From an uncultured Rickettsiales bacterium (GTDB taxonomy: Bacteria; Pseudomonadota; Alphaproteobacteria; Rickettsiales; Deianiraeaceae): DNA of 9,327 nt. The stretch spans positions 1 to 9,327 of the forward strand of contig CALCWF010000161.1 of assembly GCA_937906355.1 (NCBI GenBank), written 5' to 3'. Of the stretch, positions 6,326 to 9,327 are shown piece after piece (position 1 is the first letter of the stretch; the number at the start of each line of letters is the position of its first letter). The position numbers and the translations under genes were made by a program. Under the pieces are notes generated by a model. The model was not told where the DNA came from. It did no database searches and was given only the letters and a program-made list of their open reading frames with translations.

Positions 6326-6623
6326 GACGAGTTTTCACTTTATCTTGTTTATCTTTTACTTTTCTATCTCCTTTATAGTCATACATTCTTTTGTTACCAG
6401 CTATTGTATAGCTATGATTTTTGTCAATTTTATCGACCAATTCCTGTAAGATTTTTATTTGTCTTTGATTTGAAATTTCTTTCAATCTGTGAAAATCGAG
6501 TTTGCTAACAAAAACTTTAATATCGTTGTTTTCAATTGATAGATCAATATCTTTAAATTGTTTTAATACCTGTCGCAACGTATCGAAATCTTGATTTGTA
6601 TAATTTTGTAAGAAAATTTCCAT
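6312..6623 (-). CDS. Small unknown protein, first gene of the R-M operon, possible regulator
   Basis: This 103-residue protein starts with ATG and overlaps the methyltransferase gene by 14 bp, so it is very likely co-translated with it. No family is recognised. Residues 5-24 look helical. Residues 35-69 read as a short strand (IKVFVS) followed by two helices (LDFHRLKEISN and KILQELVDKIDK), a pattern compatible with a ribbon-helix-helix DNA-binding fold. The tail (78-103) is rich in Lys and Arg. Many type II R-M operons begin with a small control protein, but those are usually helix-turn-helix proteins, and I see no XRE-type helix-turn-helix here. A perfect 14-bp palindrome lies 27 bp before its start and could be its operator. 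The regulator role is inference. It could instead be a DNA-binding accessory subunit of the methyltransferase. Confidence 0.7.
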   Translation of the reverse strand: MEIFLQNYTNQDFDTLRQVLKQFKDIDLSIENNDIKVFVSKLDFHRLKEISNQRQIKILQELVDKIDKNHSYTIAGNKRMYDYKGDRKVKDKQDKVKTRLGYT

Positions 6624-6642
6624 AATTTATGAATATAATTAT

Positions 6643-6664
6643 ATTATATATATAGTATACTATA
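6643..6664 (-). promoter_or_regulatory. Candidate R-M promoter with palindromic operator
   Basis: TATAGTATACTATA (6651-6664) is a perfect 14-bp palindrome. Immediately downstream on the minus strand is a consensus -10 hexamer TATAAT (6643-6648), about 20 bp before the first R-M gene. The palindrome thus fills the -10/-35 spacer, a typical position for a repressor site. No good -35 is visible (GTGCTA at 17-bp spacing). The AT-only surroundings raise the risk of chance matches. Confidence 0.4.
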
Positions 6665-6682
6665 ATAGCACTTTGATTGAGA

Positions 6683-7441
6683 TTATATCTCAATTTCGCC
6701 GGTGAAGACAAAATTGTAATTTCCACCCAATAATATTGGTTTTCCGTCGCCGTCCCAGGCTATTTCCGCCGATGCGTCTAATATATCAGAACCGCGAGAT
6801 ATAACTTTCAAATTTTTCTCTGTTAAGTTATTCTTAATGCAATAAGCACCGACGGCACAAGTGCCAGTTCCGCACGACAATGTTTCTCCAACGCCACGTT
6901 CTATTGAGCGCATAAATACTTCCGTTCGTGAACGAATTTGGACGTAGTGAACGTTATATTCGTTATTTGGCATACGGTTGATACTGTCAAAACTTTGCAC
7001 GACAACGATCTTATGGTTATTGCCCATGTCCACCATATCGCCGTTCACGATTGGAACGCCCATATTTACTTTTGCGAATTTTGTTTGTCTATCTGGCTTT
7101 CCGAGCATAAACTTGTTACCAATTTGAACACGAACGAGTGGTTTTTGAGTCTCACGTGCCACATATCCTATTATGCAACGAACGCCGTTGCCACAATTTT
7201 GTGCCTCTGTGCCATCTTGATTGTAGATTCTTATCATAACGTTTGCACCTTTCTCATCGTCCGGTCTTTGCGATTTGTGAAGCGTTAGTAACTGGTCGCA
7301 ACCTATGCCGAAATTTCTGTCCGTCAAGACGATCAGATCGTTTTGCGAAAACTGCTTATCTATATGCTCGTTTCTAAAATCAAAAATAGCAAAATCATTG
7401 CCAAAAGCGTGCATTTTTGTAAATTTAAACTTTTCAGTCAT
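6683..7441 (-). CDS. dapF: Diaminopimelate epimerase
   Basis: DapF converts LL-diaminopimelate to meso-diaminopimelate, the peptidoglycan cross-linking residue and lysine precursor, using two cysteines as acid and base without cofactor. Both are present: C83 in NCGNGVRC and C190 in LSCGTGTCA, the latter preceded by the conserved ERGVGET (181-187). The start FTKMHAFGNDFAIFD (7-21) and NQDGTEAQ (75-82) are also typical. At 252 residues it is shorter than E. coli DapF (274). The distance between the catalytic cysteines is about 107 against 144, so the missing part lies between the two halves, around the segment GNNHKIVVV (140-148), where GNPH is usual. Active-site residues are kept, so it is probably functional. 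It has its own perfect consensus promoter and is 198 bp downstream of fabI on the same strand. Its presence implies that the organism makes meso-DAP. Confidence 0.96.
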   Translation of the reverse strand: MTEKFKFTKMHAFGNDFAIFDFRNEHIDKQFSQNDLIVLTDRNFGIGCDQLLTLHKSQRPDDEKGANVMIRIYNQDGTEAQNCGNGVRCIIGYVARETQKPLVRVQIGNKFMLGKPDRQTKFAKVNMGVPIVNGDMVDMGNNHKIVVVQSFDSINRMPNNEYNVHYVQIRSRTEVFMRSIERGVGETLSCGTGTCAVGAYCIKNNLTEKNLKVISRGSDILDASAEIAWDGDGKPILLGGNYNFVFTGEIEI

Positions 7442-7485
7442 ACTTCATTAAAAATAATCTCTAAGATAGATTCATTATCCTATTC

Positions 7486-7514
7486 ATTATAAATGATAAC
7501 GAGAGAGTTGTCAA
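7486..7514 (-). promoter_or_regulatory. Consensus sigma-70 promoter of dapF
   Basis: On the minus strand TTGACA (7514-7509) and TATAAT (7491-7486) both match consensus perfectly with a 17-bp spacer. Transcription would start near 7479 and give a leader of roughly 40 nt before the dapF ATG. The -35 element overlaps the inverted repeat GTCAA-CT-TTGAC (7510-7521), a possible small operator. This is by far the best promoter in the window. Confidence 0.85.
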
Positions 7515-7613
7515 CTTTGACGACGATCTCTCTGAGATAAGAACACATAAACGTGTATAGTGGATAAATATTAATAATAAAAGACAATTAAAATACTTAA
7601 AAAGTTCGTATGC

Positions 7614-7628
7614 GTATATTAAATATAC
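7614..7628 (-). terminator. Possible weak terminator after fabI
   Basis: GTATAT and ATATAC pair around a 3-nt loop, 11 nt beyond the fabI stop. A run of five T follows about 10 nt later on the minus strand. The stem is AT-only and the T-run is distant, so termination here is only a suggestion. Confidence 0.25.
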
Positions 7629-7639
7629 AACGACATCTC

Positions 7640-8437
7640 TTATTGCTCCGTCTTATCGTCTTGATTTTCGGTAAAATACATACCAACGGCACTTAGACCG
7701 CAATCGACGTGTATGTTTTCCGCTGTTACACCGCTTGACAGTTCGCTTAACAAATATAGTGCCGTTTTTGCAACGTCGTCTTGTGATATATTTCTTTTCA
7801 TAGGTGAAACAGATTCACCGAATCCAAGAACTTTTCTAAATTCACCGATTGCACTTGAAGCGAGAGTTTTTACTGGTCCGGCAGAAAGAGAGTTTACTCT
7901 AATCCCATTTTTCCCTAAATCGTTTGCAAGATAACGAACACTTGCCTCCAGACCTGCCTTTGCGACGCCCATAACGTTATAGTTCGGAATTATCTTTTCC
8001 GATCCATAGTATGTTAGAGTTAATATACTTCCACCATTTGACATAATCTTTGAAGCTTCGCGAGAAACAGCGGTTAGAGAATATACGGAAATATCCATAG
8101 CTTGTAGAAAATCAGCACGGCTTACGTTCATATAGTCGCCTTTTAGAGCTTCTTTATTTGCGAACGCCGGACCACATACGACGAAATCTATATTACCCAG
8201 CTCTTGTTGAACGAATTGAAAAAAGGTATTTATACTTTCGTCGCTTGATACGTCGCACTTCGATGCAATTGCGTTTTTATTTTCGATTAACTTACGAACT
8301 CTACTTTCTGTTGTATCAAGATAACTGACGGCTAATTTTGCACCATTTTCAAGGCATTCGTTTGCAATCCCCCAGCATAACGAACGTTCATTTGCAACGC
8401 CAATGACGACTCCTTTCTTATTATCTAATATACTCAT
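7640..8437 (-). CDS. fabI: Enoyl-[acyl-carrier-protein] reductase (NADH)
   Basis: FabI catalyses the last step of each type II fatty-acid elongation cycle, reducing trans-2-enoyl-ACP. The 265-residue protein is a short-chain dehydrogenase-type fold with the FabI-specific nucleotide motif GVANERSLCWGIA (13-25), CDVSSDES (61-68), and the active site TYYGSEKIIPNYNVMGVAK (142-160). Y143, Y153 and K160 align with E. coli Y146, Y156 and K163. Further FabI landmarks are RVNSLSAGPVKTLAS (180-194) and the C-terminal VDCGLSAVGMY. Odd point: the usual HSIAFA stretch after the fifth strand reads CGPAFA (88-93). The ATG start fits the family N-terminus (E. coli FabI is 262 residues). It is divergent from virB8, with 224 bp between them, and upstream of dapF. 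It would be the target of triclosan-type inhibitors. Confidence 0.97.
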   Translation of the reverse strand: MSILDNKKGVVIGVANERSLCWGIANECLENGAKLAVSYLDTTESRVRKLIENKNAIASKCDVSSDESINTFFQFVQQELGNIDFVVCGPAFANKEALKGDYMNVSRADFLQAMDISVYSLTAVSREASKIMSNGGSILTLTYYGSEKIIPNYNVMGVAKAGLEASVRYLANDLGKNGIRVNSLSAGPVKTLASSAIGEFRKVLGFGESVSPMKRNISQDDVAKTALYLLSELSSGVTAENIHVDCGLSAVGMYFTENQDDKTEQ

Positions 8438-8545
8438 ATTAATCTAATGTAGACGACGACTATAATATTTATTTGCAATATTTGTTTTGTAATCTATGTG
8501 GGAAAATGAAATATCTCAAAATAGGGATGAAAAATGATTAATAAT

Positions 8546-8573
8546 GACGATGCTTATCGACAAAATCGTCGAT
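8546..8573. other. Two mutually exclusive hairpins between fabI and virB8
   Basis: GACGAT (8546-8551) can pair with ATCGTC (8565-8570), while ATCGAC (8556-8561) can pair with GTCGAT (8568-8573). The two 6-bp stems share bases, so only one can form at a time. They lie in the divergent intergenic region and could be an operator pair or a switching RNA element. Chance is also possible. Confidence 0.3.
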
Positions 8574-8630
8574 GTGTGCTAAACGAGTAGATAATAAATA
8601 AAAATGATTTACATTAAAATATCATACACA

Positions 8631-8648
8631 ACAAACTTATTTGTTTGT
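8631..8648 (+). other. Hairpin just before the virB8 start
   Basis: ACAAAC and GTTTGT pair around a 6-nt loop, ending 13 nt before the virB8 ATG. In the mRNA this would lie at the ribosome-binding region, where no Shine-Dalgarno is visible. A regulatory role is unproven. Confidence 0.3.
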
Positions 8649-8661
8649 ATGTAATTTGACA

Positions 8662-9327
8662 ATGTTTTTTTTTCGCAAAAACAAGACAAATAACTCCGAA
8701 GAAATGCAAAATTGGTATCAGGATAGATATGCGTCCGTTGCGGTTCAAAGGAATTTCTTATTAGTTTTTTCTGTATTTATTTCATGCTCGTTATTGCTAT
8801 GTCTTCTGGCTATAAAATATTTGCAAGATGGGAAAGGTGGTGAGCCGTATTTGATAGAGTATGATAAGAGTTCTGGTTTCATGACGGTGGTTGAGTCAAA
8901 GAGTAAACAGGAATATACGGCACAACAAGCCGTCAAGGAGTCCATGTTGATACAATATATATATCACAGAGAGGCACCGAAGCTGTCTACAATTGAAGAT
9001 GATATGAATTATGTTCGCGTATCGACGGCTGGCAAGATATATTCATCGTATACGACATCCGTTGGGAAGGATATACGAGAGCTCAGAAATGCTGGACAAA
9101 ATGCGAAATATGATATAAAGATAATATCAATTTTATATCTTGCCTCAAATCGAGTTCAAATTACTCTAAAAAAAAGTCTAATAGTTGACGATAAAGAGAT
9201 AAGAGAAGATACAAAAAAAGTTGTCATCTCGTTTGGATTTGCCGACATTGAAATGCCAATCGAGGATATGAGAATTAATCCTCTTGGGTTTCGAGTTTCG
9301 TATTATCAGTCAACGCCGATAAAAGTA
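8662..9327 (+). CDS. virB8: Type IV secretion system protein VirB8, 3' end outside window
   Basis: VirB8 is a bitopic inner-membrane protein whose periplasmic NTF2-like domain helps to assemble the VirB/D4 type IV secretion channel. 222 codons are visible without a stop, so the gene continues past the window edge, probably by only a few to a few tens of codons given the usual length of 220-250. The layout fits: a short cytoplasmic part with WYQDRYASVAVQRN (18-31), one membrane helix at about 31-53 (FLLVFSVFISCSLLLCLLAI), then a periplasmic domain ending with NPLGFRVSYY (206-215), the family's conserved NPxG motif. Rickettsiales carry duplicated virB8 genes, so it may be one of two copies. The start is ATG followed by nine T (8665-8673, three Phe codons), a slippage-prone run. 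No Shine-Dalgarno and no clear promoter are seen. It is divergent from fabI. virB9 and virB10 might lie downstream, outside the window. Confidence 0.9.
   Translation, partial: MFFFRKNKTNNSEEMQNWYQDRYASVAVQRNFLLVFSVFISCSLLLCLLAIKYLQDGKGGEPYLIEYDKSSGFMTVVESKSKQEYTAQQAVKESMLIQYIYHREAPKLSTIEDDMNYVRVSTAGKIYSSYTTSVGKDIRELRNAGQNAKYDIKIISILYLASNRVQITLKKSLIVDDKEIREDTKKVVISFGFADIEMPIEDMRINPLGFRVSYYQSTPIKV

Larger units (their letters stand above)
4825..6623 (-). other. Acquired type II restriction-modification module
   Basis: Three co-directional genes (small protein, methyltransferase, endonuclease-like) form a compact unit between dapF and lolC. Their DNA is strikingly A/T-rich and nearly lacks the CpG-containing codons (GACGA, TCG, ACG) common in fabI, dapF and lolC. 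This is judged by eye, not computed. No integrase, transposase or clear target-site duplication is visible at the edges. Confidence 0.65.

Noticed and set aside
6168..6508. Plus-strand hydrophobic ORFs opposite the methyltransferase and small R-M gene
   Set aside because: They are shadows of Lys/Asn-rich minus-strand genes whose motifs (TSPPYN, DPFNGVGTT) are clear. They have no independent support.
4804..6670. TGCTAT (4804-4809) and ATAGCA (6665-6670) as terminal inverted repeats of a mobile R-M element
   Set aside because: Only six exact bases with loose AT similarity beyond, no target duplication and no transposase or integrase.
8656..8661. TTGACA just before the virB8 ATG as a -35 element
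   Set aside because: It touches the start codon, so a promoter there would start transcription inside the gene.
8745..8945. Minus-strand ORF opposite virB8
   Set aside because: It lies wholly inside the well-supported virB8 frame and shows no recognisable protein features.

Overview
The window is AT-rich DNA with standard-code genes (TGG read as Trp, TGA used as stop). It fits an obligate intracellular alphaproteobacterium of the Rickettsiales type, possibly a Midichloria-like lineage. This rests on gene content: a VirB8 type IV secretion subunit, FabI, a shortened DapF, a LolC/E-type lipoprotein-export permease, very AT-rich leaders, and start codons without clear Shine-Dalgarno sites. The lineage is an inference; no marker gene here settles it.

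Layout. Bases 1-2133 (+) are the 3' part of a large unrecognised protein that is open from base 1 and begins with short Asn/Gln-rich repeats. A tRNA-Trp(CCA) follows at 2238-2310 (+). Then comes about 440 bases without a convincing gene, with short repeats and a 13-bp inverted repeat. At 2749-3216 (+) is a nucleoside diphosphate kinase (NDK) homologue with an N-terminal signal peptide and a shortened nucleotide-binding loop. The region from 3380 to 8437 is all on the minus strand, read in the order fabI, dapF, a small unknown gene, a DNA methyltransferase, a restriction-endonuclease-like gene, and a lolC/E-type permease. At 8662 (+), divergent from fabI, virB8 begins and runs off the window.

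How the parts relate. FabI (fatty-acid elongation), DapF (meso-diaminopimelate for peptidoglycan and lysine) and LolC/E (outer-membrane lipoprotein sorting) are housekeeping envelope genes. A three-gene restriction-modification (R-M) module (4825-6623) sits between dapF and lolC. It is visibly more AT-rich and poorer in CpG than its neighbours, as expected of acquired DNA. It shows signs of decay or re-tuning: a 17-bp tandem duplication moved the methyltransferase stop and removed what would be an ATGA overlap with the endonuclease gene, and the endonuclease has Lys where an acidic catalytic residue is expected. VirB8 indicates a type IV secretion system. The exported NDK homologue and the large unknown protein are the best candidates in the window for proteins acting outside the cytoplasm, perhaps on the host.
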